Positions 36,790 through 43,623 of a stretch of DNA of 64,000 nucleotides are shown piece after piece. The stretch is from assembly GCA_023665085.1 (NCBI GenBank), contig JAMPEQ010000006.1:1-64000 (forward strand). Direction: 5' to 3'. The first letter of the stretch is position 1. Every line of letters begins with the position of its first letter. Origin of the DNA: Bacteroides sp. GTDB taxonomy: Bacteria; Bacillota; Clostridia; Oscillospirales; Acutalibacteraceae. Both the position numbers and the translations under genes were made by a program. The notes beneath the pieces were generated by a model. That model did not search any database and was not told where the DNA came from. It saw only the letters and a list, made by a program, of their open reading frames with translations.

Positions 36790-36864
36790 TGGGGTGTAGC
36801 CAAGCGGTAAGGCAACGGACTTTGACTCCGTCATGCGTGGGTTCGAATCCCGCCTCCCCAGCCA
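36790..36864 (+). tRNA. tRNA-Gln (UUG)
   Basis: Anticodon stem ACGGA/TCCGT with loop CTTTGAC (anticodon TTG), T-loop TTCGAAT, discriminator G, encoded CCA. The acceptor TGGGGTG/CTCCCCA has a T-T mismatch at pair 6-67, otherwise normal. Confidence 0.95.
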
Positions 36865-36894
36865 ACACTCTGATATAAAGGGTAGTAAATATGT

Positions 36895-36970
36895 GAGCCA
36901 TTAGCTCAGGTGGCAGAGCACTTGACTTTTAATCAAGGTGTCCGGGGTTCGAATCCCCGATGGCTCACCA
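36895..36970 (+). tRNA. tRNA-Lys (UUU)
   Basis: Acceptor GAGCCAT/ATGGCTC, anticodon stem CTTGA/TCAAG with loop CTTTTAA (anticodon TTT), T-loop TTCGAAT, discriminator A, encoded CCA. Last of the cluster. Confidence 0.97.
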
Positions 36971-36996
36971 TATTAACTGACAAAATATGTGTCAGC

Positions 36997-37024
36997 AAAA
37001 ACTTCGAGTACGTCGGAGTTTTTT
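36997..37024 (+). terminator. Terminator of the tRNA cluster
   Basis: Stem AAAAACTTCGA / TCGGAGTTTTT (one G-U) followed by a T-run. Confidence 0.75.
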
Positions 37025-37047
37025 ATTTTATGTAAGAAATTAAAGAT

Positions 37048-37085
37048 AAGCCTCCTAAGATTCAATTGAATCTTAGGAGGCTTTT
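37048..37085. terminator. Bidirectional terminator
   Basis: A 16-bp perfect stem AAGCCTCCTAAGATTC / GAATCTTAGGAGGCTT with AATT loop, T-run on the + side; it lies 5 bp beyond the stop of the minus-strand transglutaminase gene. Confidence 0.85.
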
Positions 37086-37089
37086 TATC

Positions 37090-37962
37090 CTACTTTTTTG
37101 TAGTAACAGCTTTAGCTTTGCTCCAATTACCATAAACAAAAGTTCCGTTTACCTTTTTGTAAGCTCTTATTCTAACATAATACTTTTTCTTAGCCTTAAG
37201 CTTTGAAATTGATTTTGATGTTGTTTTGCTGTTGCTGACAGTTATCGTTTTAGCATTTTGTGTGAATTTATTGTTTGTAGCATGCTGAATCTGATATCCT
37301 GTTATTCCTGTTACTTTAGCCCATTTTACTGTGATTTTTTTTGACGCAGGAGTAACTTTTTTGAGTGCTACTGCTTTAGGCTTTGCAGGAGTTGTAACAG
37401 CACTTGCAGCACTCCAATTACCATATACAGTACTGCTGTTTGCTGTTTTATAAGCTCTTATTCTTACATAATATTTTTTATTATCTTTCAGATTTGAAAT
37501 AGATTGTGATGTTGCTTTGCTTTTGCTGACAGTTATCGTTTTAGTATTTTGTGTGAATTTATTGTTTGTAGCATACTGAATTTGATATCCGGTTATTCCG
37601 TCAACGCTATTCCATTTTATTGTGAATTTTTTTGCCGCAGCAGTAACTGATTTCAGAGTAACTGTTTTTGGAACTGCAAGAGTTGTAACATAGCTTGCGG
37701 CACTCCATTCTCCATATTCAGTATTGCCGTTTACTGTTTTATAAGCTCTTATTCTTACATAATATTTTTTATTATTCTGCAGATTTGAGACTGAATTCGA
37801 TGTTGTGCTGTTATTGCTTACAGTTATTGTTTTTGCATTTTCTGTGAATTTATTGTTTGTAGCATATTGAATCTGATATCCTGTTATTCCTGTTGTTTTA
37901 GTCCATTTTACTGTGAAGCCTTTTGACAAAGGCGTAAGGGCAGGGGATTTTACTGCAGGAAC
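37090..37962 (-). repeat. Three tandem 291-bp repeats coding fibronectin III domains
   Basis: The segment starting gttatcgttttag (plus strand) recurs at 37241, 37532 and, slightly diverged, 37823: an exact 291-bp (97-codon) period. The copies are clearly homologous at DNA level and could expand or contract by recombination. Confidence 0.85.
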
Positions 37963-38994
37963 TATGATTTCTGTTGATTCAAGGTCTGAACAATTTCTCA
38001 TTCTTGCTCTGCTTGCTGTGAATATACATTCAGAGGTCATATTATACCTGATATTGAAAGCATTGGTCATATATTCCGGCTCTCTGTTGTGATTTTCAAA
38101 GTGAACAGGGCATTTAAGAAAATAGGAGTACTCGTAACCTCTATCATAATTGCTGTCATCCCATGTTGCATCAACGTTATAATATTTGCCGTCAATTTCA
38201 ACAATATTCCATGAATGATCTGTGCTTGTAATTATTTTATTATCAATACCTGCATCCTCAAGCATTCTGTAAAGAAGAGTTGAGTAACCCTGGCATACAG
38301 CTGATCCGTCAATCAAAGCACCATATGCTGTGAATTTTTTATAATCCTTTGAATTTGAATAATCATAGTTGCAAACTTTGCACACATAATCATAGATATT
38401 CTTTATCTTTTCATATGTGGTTAAGTTTTTTATATTCATACTGTCAAGTGCTTTATTTACTGCCTGTGTAACTTTGCTTTCCTGATTTGCAGTTGTATAA
38501 TAAGAAATATTAAAGGTAAAGCTGTAGCTGTAGATACCATTCGTAATTTCTGCAGTGCCTGAATAACGATATTCTTTATAATGCCAGGCAAGATAATCTC
38601 CTGCAGCAGATGAGTTTGCAAAATCCTTGCTGATAGCAAGTTTGAAAATTTCTGAAACAAGTGCAGCATAGTTCTGACTTGGACTATTAATGTTAATTGT
38701 AAATGTGCTTTTGCGAGCTACCATATTATCTCTTATTTTAGTAGCCGCTTCTTTCTTTTCTTTTGTGTCGGCAGTATTTTGATATTTTATTTCGTTAATA
38801 TAACTTCCGATTATTTCATTATCATTGAAACTATTACTGTTGTAAAGTGGGTTTGTATATGAACCCGAAAAACTGATTATTTCATTATTTGAGCTCTCGA
38901 ACGCATAAACAGCTGATTCCAAAGAACAAATTGAAATAATTATAACCAAAAGCATAGCAATGCTTTTTTTTAAATAACTAAAAAACTTTTTCAT
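37090..38994 (-). CDS. Secreted transglutaminase-like protein with three fibronectin type III domains
   Basis: 634 residues. A signal peptide (KKFFSYLKKS, hydrophobic core, likely cut after AVYA near residue 31) exports it. After an N-terminal region (about 32-190) comes a transglutaminase-like domain with the cysteine-protease triad C234 (SAVCQGYST), H260 (DHSWN) and D275 (NVDATWD). Three fibronectin-III domains of 97 residues each follow (about 346-440, 441-537, 538-634), lysine-rich toward the end. No LPXTG or other wall anchor is seen. Such proteins may cross-link or cleave wall or surface proteins; the substrate is unknown. AAGGAG lies about 10 nt before the ATG. Two c-di-GMP riboswitches precede it, implying c-di-GMP control of a surface function. 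Confidence 0.88.
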   Translation of the reverse strand: MKKFFSYLKKSIAMLLVIIISICSLESAVYAFESSNNEIISFSGSYTNPLYNSNSFNDNEIIGSYINEIKYQNTADTKEKKEAATKIRDNMVARKSTFTININSPSQNYAALVSEIFKLAISKDFANSSAAGDYLAWHYKEYRYSGTAEITNGIYSYSFTFNISYYTTANQESKVTQAVNKALDSMNIKNLTTYEKIKNIYDYVCKVCNYDYSNSKDYKKFTAYGALIDGSAVCQGYSTLLYRMLEDAGIDNKIITSTDHSWNIVEIDGKYYNVDATWDDSNYDRGYEYSYFLKCPVHFENHNREPEYMTNAFNIRYNMTSECIFTASRARMRNCSDLESTEIIVPAVKSPALTPLSKGFTVKWTKTTGITGYQIQYATNNKFTENAKTITVSNNSTTSNSVSNLQNNKKYYVRIRAYKTVNGNTEYGEWSAASYVTTLAVPKTVTLKSVTAAAKKFTIKWNSVDGITGYQIQYATNNKFTQNTKTITVSKSKATSQSISNLKDNKKYYVRIRAYKTANSSTVYGNWSAASAVTTPAKPKAVALKKVTPASKKITVKWAKVTGITGYQIQHATNNKFTQNAKTITVSNSKTTSKSISKLKAKKKYYVRIRAYKKVNGTFVYGNWSKAKAVTTKK

Positions 38995-39099
38995 TAAGAT
39001 TTACTCCTTGTGTTGCTTTCATTGTTGTTATAAACATTACTCCAAGAACGCCAATCTTTGTTTATCAGCTTTTAGTTTTTCAGACTTACGACATCTTAA

Positions 39100-39178
39100 A
39101 CGGCAACTGGCTGTCATATCCGTCAGGACTTAGACCCTTTAGCTTTGCGTCATCAATTTTCATTGATTTTGCTATTGG
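39100..39178 (-). ncRNA. c-di-GMP-I (GEMM) riboswitch, gene-proximal copy
   Basis: Minus strand shows the class I signature: AGCAAA, a P2 hairpin ATCAAT-GAAA-ATTGAT with GNRA tetraloop, the conserved GACGCAAAGCTA, AGGGTCTAAG, a variable P3 loop, and ATGACAGCCAGTTGCCG. The base before CAAA is G (position 20 in Vc2 numbering), predicting c-di-GMP rather than cGAMP. It ends about 106 nt before the start codon. TTAAGAT just after the aptamer (39099-39093) is complementary to ATCTTAA between ribosome site and start (39000-38994), a possible translational switch. Confidence 0.9.
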
Positions 39179-39254
39179 TGTTCTATAATGTTAAATAATT
39201 ATTTCTAATTTATTTTATGTATTATTTTTTTATTTGATATTTTATAAAGAAAAT

Positions 39255-39303
39255 AAAAAAACAGTCTATCCTCCTTTATGTGAATTCTAAAGGGGCTAAA
39301 CTG
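39255..39303 (-). terminator. Riboswitch-linked intrinsic terminator
   Basis: Minus-strand hairpin: CAGTTTA...CCTTTA pairs with TAAAGG...TAGACTG around a 9-nt loop, followed by seven T. It lies between the two riboswitches, about 46 nt after the distal aptamer. Its 5' arm (CCCTTTAG) is complementary over 8 nt to the aptamer core CTAAAGGG (39391-39384), which suggests an antiterminator. Confidence 0.8.
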
Positions 39304-39348
39304 CAGAATGATGCCTGATAAGGCAATATAATATTATGAAAACATCAC

Positions 39349-39428
39349 ACGGCAACTGGCTGTCATATCTGCTAAGACTTAGACCCTTTAGCTTTGCGTC
39401 ATCAACTTTCGTTGACTTTGCTATTAAC
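39349..39428 (-). ncRNA. c-di-GMP-I (GEMM) riboswitch, promoter-proximal copy
   Basis: Nearly the same sequence as the gene-proximal copy: AGCAAA, GTCAAC-GAAA-GTTGAT hairpin, GACGCAAAGCTA, AGGGTCTAAG, ATGACAGCCAGTTGCCG. Compensating changes in the P2 stem (A-T pairs replaced by G-T and C-G) support the structure. G at the ligand-selecting position again indicates c-di-GMP. It begins about 12 nt after the likely transcription start. Confidence 0.92.
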
Positions 39429-39446
39429 ATTATTTTCTTCACTTGT

Positions 39447-39475
39447 ATATTATCACAATCAATTTTAAATTGCAA
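39447..39475 (-). promoter_or_regulatory. Sigma-A promoter of the riboswitch-controlled gene
   Basis: Minus-strand TTGCAA (39475-39470), 17-bp spacer, TAATAT (39452-39447); predicted start near 39440. Confidence 0.75.
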
Positions 39476-39516
39476 GTGTTTTACATAAAATGTTTAAAAA
39501 TATAGGTGAATATTGC

Positions 39517-39550
39517 AAAAAAAGAGCAGGGAAGACTCCCTGCTCTTTTT
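39517..39550 (-). terminator. Terminator of tRNA-Leu
   Basis: A 14-bp stem AAAAAGAGCAGGGA/TCCCTGCTCTTTTT with AGAC loop; its outer end abuts the tRNA CCA. T-runs on both strands. Confidence 0.88.
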
Positions 39551-39632
39551 GGTGCGCCTGACAGGACTTGAACCTGCACCCTCACGGATCGGTTCCTAAA
39601 ACCGACGTGTCTGCCTATTCCACCACAGGCGC
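39550..39632 (-). tRNA. tRNA-Leu (UAG)
   Basis: A minus-strand class II tRNA: acceptor GCGCCTG/CAGGCGC, anticodon stem TCGGT/ACCGA with loop TTTAGGA (anticodon TAG), short-paired variable arm, T-loop TTCAAGT, discriminator A, encoded CCA. Confidence 0.96.
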
Positions 39633-39681
39633 TTATATCAAATTTTTTGCTTTTTTATTGTGAATTAAGATATATATTAAT

Positions 39682-40131
39682 TCAAAGTTTATCATTCACA
39701 TAAGTCATTGCTTCGTGTGTGATTGTGTAACACAAACATTCATTATTATTATCAACAAAGCCTATATCATCAAGTCCAAAATCACATCTGTTTTGATAGC
39801 TTTCAAACTGTTTTAACAAACACTCTCTGTGAAAAAATGTTTCAAATGAACTTAAAAAATCAAAGAATTGTTCTCTATCATTATAATTCTCAATAGAAAA
39901 AATATACTGCAGATGCTCAGATGAAGCTTTATCTTTACCGAAAAGAGTATCAGCAGTTCTTTTTTCAATAAGCTTCAGATTATCGTTACAATATTCCAAA
40001 ATGAAATCATGATGTTCATCATTCAACGGACAGCCAACATACAAATAAATATACTTAGTTTTGAATTTCAATTTATTTAACAAATCAAGATATTCTTTGT
40101 GATTTTCAATCCAAACTAATTTATGCGACAT
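39682..40131 (-). CDS. Hypothetical protein between tRNA-Leu and a broken tRNA-Leu
   Basis: 149 residues, soluble, rich in aromatic and acidic residues, with no signal peptide or membrane segment. I do not recognise a family. A CxxC is absent; cysteines are scattered (C34, C48, C104, C115, C133). The ATG has no convincing ribosome site (GGTATAGTT upstream). It would be transcribed from the tRNA-Leu promoter at 40312-40284, through the tRNA fragment and into the intact tRNA-Leu. It could be cargo left by an element that entered the tRNA gene. Confidence 0.6.
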   Translation of the reverse strand: MSHKLVWIENHKEYLDLLNKLKFKTKYIYLYVGCPLNDEHHDFILEYCNDNLKLIEKRTADTLFGKDKASSEHLQYIFSIENYNDREQFFDFLSSFETFFHRECLLKQFESYQNRCDFGLDDIGFVDNNNECLCYTITHEAMTYVNDKL

Positions 40132-40176
40132 AACTATACCAATACCGAAATGTGTTTACACCTATGTAGCATCAGC

Positions 40177-40212
40177 GAAATCTAGCGCGTCTGCCAGTTA
40201 CGCCACAGGTGC
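40177..40212 (-). pseudogene. tRNA-Leu pseudogene (5' half only)
   Basis: Minus-strand GCACCTGTGGCGTAACTGGC followed by AGACGCGCTAGATTT matches the acceptor 5' strand, D-arm and anticodon 5' stem of a bacterial tRNA-Leu and aligns with the intact tRNA-Leu nearby (GCGCCTGTGG....GGCAGAC). It stops in the anticodon loop; the 3' half, T-arm and CCA are absent. Its promoter is still present upstream. Confidence 0.75.
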
Positions 40213-40219
40213 TTATATG

Positions 40220-40247
40220 AAAACAGATATGATTAAATCTGTTTTTT
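40220..40247. terminator. Hairpin with T-run upstream of the tRNA fragment
   Basis: AAAACAGAT/ATCTGTTTT stem (9 bp, 8-nt loop) with TTTTTT on the + side and TTTTC on the minus side. In the minus direction it lies between the promoter and the tRNA fragment and might attenuate that transcript. No + strand gene needs it here. Confidence 0.55.
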
Positions 40248-40283
40248 ATTAATATTTTACTTGTGTTTGTCTAATTCTTTGAT

Positions 40284-40312
40284 ATGATACCACTAAATAG
40301 ATATTTTTGCAA
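40284..40312 (-). promoter_or_regulatory. Sigma-A promoter ahead of the broken tRNA-Leu
   Basis: Minus-strand TTGCAA (40312-40307), 17-bp spacer, TATCAT (40289-40284). Confidence 0.65.
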
Positions 40313-40393
40313 GTATTTTTATATCTTTTTTTCATTACAAACATAGTATGAATTAGGTTGTTATAACCAATTTAATTGTAAGGAGAAATGTTT

Positions 40394-41062
40394 ATGAGTT
40401 GTTCAAAGCGAAATCTTAGAAATATGGATACAACCATTTATAGAGAAACAAGCAATTGCTGCGGCTGCGATGATTATTCTGCTGATGCCCAGTCTGATGA
40501 TATGTTTGTAAACAGCCTGTCAAATTATTCAAAACCTGTTTATCAAGTTACACGTCAGTACTCACGTCCTTGCTGTCCAGTATGCCCTCCAGTACCTCCA
40601 TTGTATCCTCCGATTCCACCAATTACACCGCCGGTCAATGTAAGTAATCCTACAACGGATTATGCGTTGTTTTACAGTACTCCTGCAACAGACGCAACTT
40701 ATGCAGCAGGAACAACAATTCCTGTCCCTACAACACTTTATAATACTGCAATAGATAGTATTTTAAATAATCCTGCAGGTACTATAATGCTTTTAGGCGG
40801 ACCAACCGGAAGAACTTTTCTTGTAAATTATCAGGTTAGCGGTACAAATAGCGGTACTACTCTTGGATTGAATGTTAATGGAACTGTTCCGGCAAATTCA
40901 TATGTAGCTGCGCTTGACGGTGCCTCAACAGTAAGCGGAAGATATATAGTTGATGTTCCTGCTAACTCGGCAACCAGCATTGCATTACAGGTCGTTGCCG
41001 GTACTCTTACCACTACAGCAGATACTGCATCTACAAATTTAAGTGTAGTAAGAATCAGATAA
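40394..41062 (+). CDS. Cys/Pro-rich surface protein with BclA/TNF-like C-terminal domain
   Basis: 222 residues. The N-terminus is cysteine-rich (CSKRN, NCCGCDD), then a proline run at about 60-82 (PCCPVCPPVPPLYPPIPP), then a Thr/Ser/Ala/Gly-rich beta domain (about 90-222: FYSTP, IPVPTTL, GRTFLVNYQVSG, ending TNLSVVRIR). This layout recalls exosporium/coat glycoproteins and TNF-like BclA C-terminal domains, but without collagen-like G-X-Y repeats. No signal peptide, as expected for a mother-cell-made spore-surface protein. AGGAG at 40381-40385 favours ATG 40394 over 40388. CATAGTAT at 40342 could be a sporulation-sigma -10, weakly supported. Function inferred. Confidence 0.65.
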   Translation: MSCSKRNLRNMDTTIYRETSNCCGCDDYSADAQSDDMFVNSLSNYSKPVYQVTRQYSRPCCPVCPPVPPLYPPIPPITPPVNVSNPTTDYALFYSTPATDATYAAGTTIPVPTTLYNTAIDSILNNPAGTIMLLGGPTGRTFLVNYQVSGTNSGTTLGLNVNGTVPANSYVAALDGASTVSGRYIVDVPANSATSIALQVVAGTLTTTADTASTNLSVVRIR

Positions 41063-41069
41063 ATAAATC

Positions 41070-41089
41070 AGGTATGGCTTGCCATACCT
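41070..41089 (+). terminator. Hairpin after the Cys/Pro-rich gene
   Basis: AGGTATGGC-TT-GCCATACCT, a perfect 9-bp stem 7 bp past the stop codon. The following T-run is poor, so termination efficiency is uncertain. Confidence 0.55.
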
Positions 41090-41093
41090 ACAT

Positions 41094-41128
41094 AAAAATA
41101 CACCCAGCAGAGTGCTTCAGCTGAGTGT
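41094..41128 (-). terminator. Terminator of the CoA-transferase operon
   Basis: Minus-strand ACACTCAGC ... GCTGGGTGT stem (one G-U) then ATTTTTA, just past the stop of the acyltransferase gene. Confidence 0.7.
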
Positions 41129-41143
41129 AAATATTTTACAATA

Positions 41144-42064
41144 TTATTTCCATTGATGAATTATTTCCGGATTCTTTAATAATTCATCAAGCTTTTCCAT
41201 AAATGGCACGATATCACCATAGTCTAGGGCTCTGTGGTCAATAGCAATGGTAATAGGCATAATAAGTCTTACTTCAATGCTGTCGTTACCATTTTCGTCG
41301 GTAACTACTACAGCACGTTTTTGTGCCGCATCTATCGCAAAGGCTGTGGTTTGCGGAGGTATAATTTCCAAAAGAGCACAGACACCTTTATGACCTCTGT
41401 AAATTGAGCCGATATTTGATATTGTTGTTGTTCCTTGTTCAATATCATGCTTGGTAAGTCTTTTTGTTGCAGGAATAGAATAATAATCCTTTTTTGCCTT
41501 ACCGGAAAGGGTTTTAATTTTATGCTTTCCGGTTTTTGAACCGTATAGTCTGCGAAGAGTCTGAAGAATTTTTCCCTGCTTTAAACCTGTTAGGGTGTTG
41601 TCAAGTGATACTTCATACATAACTTCTTCCATATTTGAGCCTCTTGCTCTCATAGCAGTGTTGTTTATGGCTTCTGTCATTTCTGAAAGACTTTTATTTC
41701 CCATATCATGCATGTTTACAGTCATCATTTCACCTGTTGGTAAAATCATGGGCATTGATATGTCTATATTATCGAAATATTTGAGACATCCGCGGACAAG
41801 TTTTTTGTTAAATTCAAGATGAGTGTTCATCTTTGGAGCAGCTTTTAACCCTTCACACATTATTTTTAGCATAACTGTATTGATAGTTATTTTTTTGCTT
41901 TTATCTGTGCAGCCTTCATTTAATTTTTTGCATTGAGCAAAAAGCTCGGTAACATCGGCTTCGTATGTTACTGTGGCGTGGGGGATATCCCTCCAGCTTT
42001 CCGTTGTCATGTTGGATACGATTTTTCGAGCAATTCCAAAATGCTCTTCTTTGATTAGTGACAT
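41144..42064 (-). CDS. Stand-alone 2-oxoacid-dehydrogenase E2-type acyltransferase domain
   Basis: A 306-residue protein corresponding only to the catalytic (chloramphenicol-acetyltransferase-like) domain of E2 components. The active-site HxxxD is visible in ITIAIDHRALDYGD (usual DHRxxDG). There is no N-terminal lipoyl domain and no E1/E3-binding domain, and no E1 or E3 gene is nearby. It may move acyl groups between CoA and an unknown acceptor. AAGGAG precedes the ATG, and the CoA-transferase gene ends 12 bp upstream, so the two are cotranscribed and probably act on the same acyl-CoA. Confidence 0.8.
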   Translation of the reverse strand: MSLIKEEHFGIARKIVSNMTTESWRDIPHATVTYEADVTELFAQCKKLNEGCTDKSKKITINTVMLKIMCEGLKAAPKMNTHLEFNKKLVRGCLKYFDNIDISMPMILPTGEMMTVNMHDMGNKSLSEMTEAINNTAMRARGSNMEEVMYEVSLDNTLTGLKQGKILQTLRRLYGSKTGKHKIKTLSGKAKKDYYSIPATKRLTKHDIEQGTTTISNIGSIYRGHKGVCALLEIIPPQTTAFAIDAAQKRAVVVTDENGNDSIEVRLIMPITIAIDHRALDYGDIVPFMEKLDELLKNPEIIHQWK

Positions 42065-42076
42065 TGAGTTCTCCTT

Positions 42077-43486
42077 TTATGCTTTGTCTGGTAATAGCTT
42101 TGATAAAACATCATCTTTAAGGCGTTCTTTTGCCTCGGCAACATGCTGTTTTACATCGCCGATATATTCCTTTAGCTCCTCCTTAGAGAACGGATCTTCA
42201 TTAAATCTTTTTCTGTATTCAATGGTGAGATGAGGTCTGAATTTTGGATGAGCTATTGAAATTAATGCTTTTGCTCTTTGCTTGAGCGTTTTTCCTTTCA
42301 GCTGTGCAATTCCGTATTCTGTAACGACATAGTTTACATCATTTCTTGGTGTAGTAACTGCACTGCCTTCTGTAATAAGAGGAACAATTCGCGATATTAA
42401 TCCTTTTTTGGCTGTTGACGGCATTGCAATAATTGATTTTCCGCCATTGCTCATTGTTGCACCTCTTACAAAGTCTACCTGTCCGCCTACGGCAGAAAAC
42501 TGGTTAAGTCCTACAGTATCTGAAACTACCTGACCAAGAAGATCAACTTGAAGACAAGAGTTTATAGATACCATATTGTCATTCTTTGCAATTTCAATTG
42601 GATTGTTTACATAGTCAATAGGATGTAATTCTACTGATGGATTATTGTTAATATAGTTATTAAGCTTATCAGATCCAAAGGCAGCACCTATAACAGTTCT
42701 TCCTGTATTTGTTTGCTTGCATTTATTGTTGATAATTCCTGCTTCAAGCAAGTCAACAACACCATCACCAACAAGCTCGCTGTGCAGTCCAAGATTTTTC
42801 TTATCCAGCAGCTGTACACATACTGCATTTGGTATACCGCCTATACCAAGCTGAAGGCAATCTCCGTCATTAATAAGTGATGCACAATATTTTCCGATTT
42901 TCATTTCTGTGTCAGTAATTTCAACATTTTCAACCTGTGGAAGAGGTTCGTCAATCTCTACAAAATATGTAAAATCTCTTACATGCTTTATGCTGTTTCC
43001 AAATGTTCGTGGCATATATTTATTGACTTGGGCAATCACAACCTCACAGTAATCGGTTGTGCCTCTTGTATAATCAACAGTAGTTCCAAATGATACATAA
43101 CCGTGTTCATCAGGAGGGGATACCATAACTATCGAAACTCTTGGACACATGTGATTTTTTATTATTTCAGGTATCTCATAAAAATGAGATGTAGTGAATT
43201 CACTTGTTCCGTTTGATATAGCTTTTCTGTTGCTTTGTGATGCAAACAGGCAGTTAAGAGTAAAATGACCTTTCATTTCAGGATTGCACCATGGAGAATC
43301 ACCCAGTGTAAGCATGCTAATTATCTCAACATTGTGATAATTTCGGTAATTATTAACTAAAGCTCTTTCGATACCAAAAGGCTCGCCGCATGCAAAGCCG
43401 GTAACAACTGTATCATTATCTTTTATTACTTTTATGGCTTCCTCGGCAGAGACAAGCTTACTGTTATATATATCTTTCCAGTTCAT
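42077..43486 (-). CDS. Acetyl-CoA hydrolase/transferase family CoA-transferase
   Basis: A 469-residue CoA-transferase close to 4-hydroxybutyrate or butyryl-CoA:acetate CoA-transferases. The catalytic glutamate is in LHSELVGDGVVDL; oxyanion/CoA-binding GIGGIPNAV and GGQVDFVRGA are present. It exchanges CoA between acyl-CoA and a carboxylate such as acetate, typically the last step in butyrate formation. Exact substrate cannot be told from sequence; the wording GGQVDFVRGATMSNGGKS is nearer the 4-hydroxybutyrate type. A GGAGG lies 7 nt before the ATG. It is the first gene of a two-gene operon. Confidence 0.88.
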   Translation of the reverse strand: MNWKDIYNSKLVSAEEAIKVIKDNDTVVTGFACGEPFGIERALVNNYRNYHNVEIISMLTLGDSPWCNPEMKGHFTLNCLFASQSNRKAISNGTSEFTTSHFYEIPEIIKNHMCPRVSIVMVSPPDEHGYVSFGTTVDYTRGTTDYCEVVIAQVNKYMPRTFGNSIKHVRDFTYFVEIDEPLPQVENVEITDTEMKIGKYCASLINDGDCLQLGIGGIPNAVCVQLLDKKNLGLHSELVGDGVVDLLEAGIINNKCKQTNTGRTVIGAAFGSDKLNNYINNNPSVELHPIDYVNNPIEIAKNDNMVSINSCLQVDLLGQVVSDTVGLNQFSAVGGQVDFVRGATMSNGGKSIIAMPSTAKKGLISRIVPLITEGSAVTTPRNDVNYVVTEYGIAQLKGKTLKQRAKALISIAHPKFRPHLTIEYRKRFNEDPFSKEELKEYIGDVKQHVAEAKERLKDDVLSKLLPDKA

Positions 43487-43574
43487 TTGGTATCCTCCAT
43501 ACTTTTATACAAATCACCATATATGTATAATAAACTAATTCATATATAATTGTCAATAAAATATTAATTAATTG

Positions 43575-43603
43575 TTGATAAAGTTTTGGTTGTAATGTAT
43601 AAT
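43575..43603 (+). promoter_or_regulatory. Sigma-A promoter of the GH110-like gene
   Basis: TTGATA (43575-43580), 17-bp spacer, TATAAT (43598-43603). Transcription would begin near 43610, leaving a very short leader with GGAGGG at 43612-43617. Confidence 0.8.
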
Positions 43604-43623
43604 GTCTTGGTGGAGGGATGTTT

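Noticed and set aside
37090-37962. CRISPR-like direct repeats
   Set aside because: The 291-bp periodicity is coding and in frame, matching fibronectin domains, with no spacer structure.
39100-39428. cGAMP-specific (GEMM-Ib) riboswitches
   Set aside because: Both copies have G, not A, immediately before the CAAA segment, the position that selects c-di-GMP.
40132-40176. 3' half of the broken tRNA-Leu
   Set aside because: No T-arm (GGTTC-AA-like) or CCA can be aligned after the anticodon loop; only AGGTG resembles an acceptor piece, which is too short to count.
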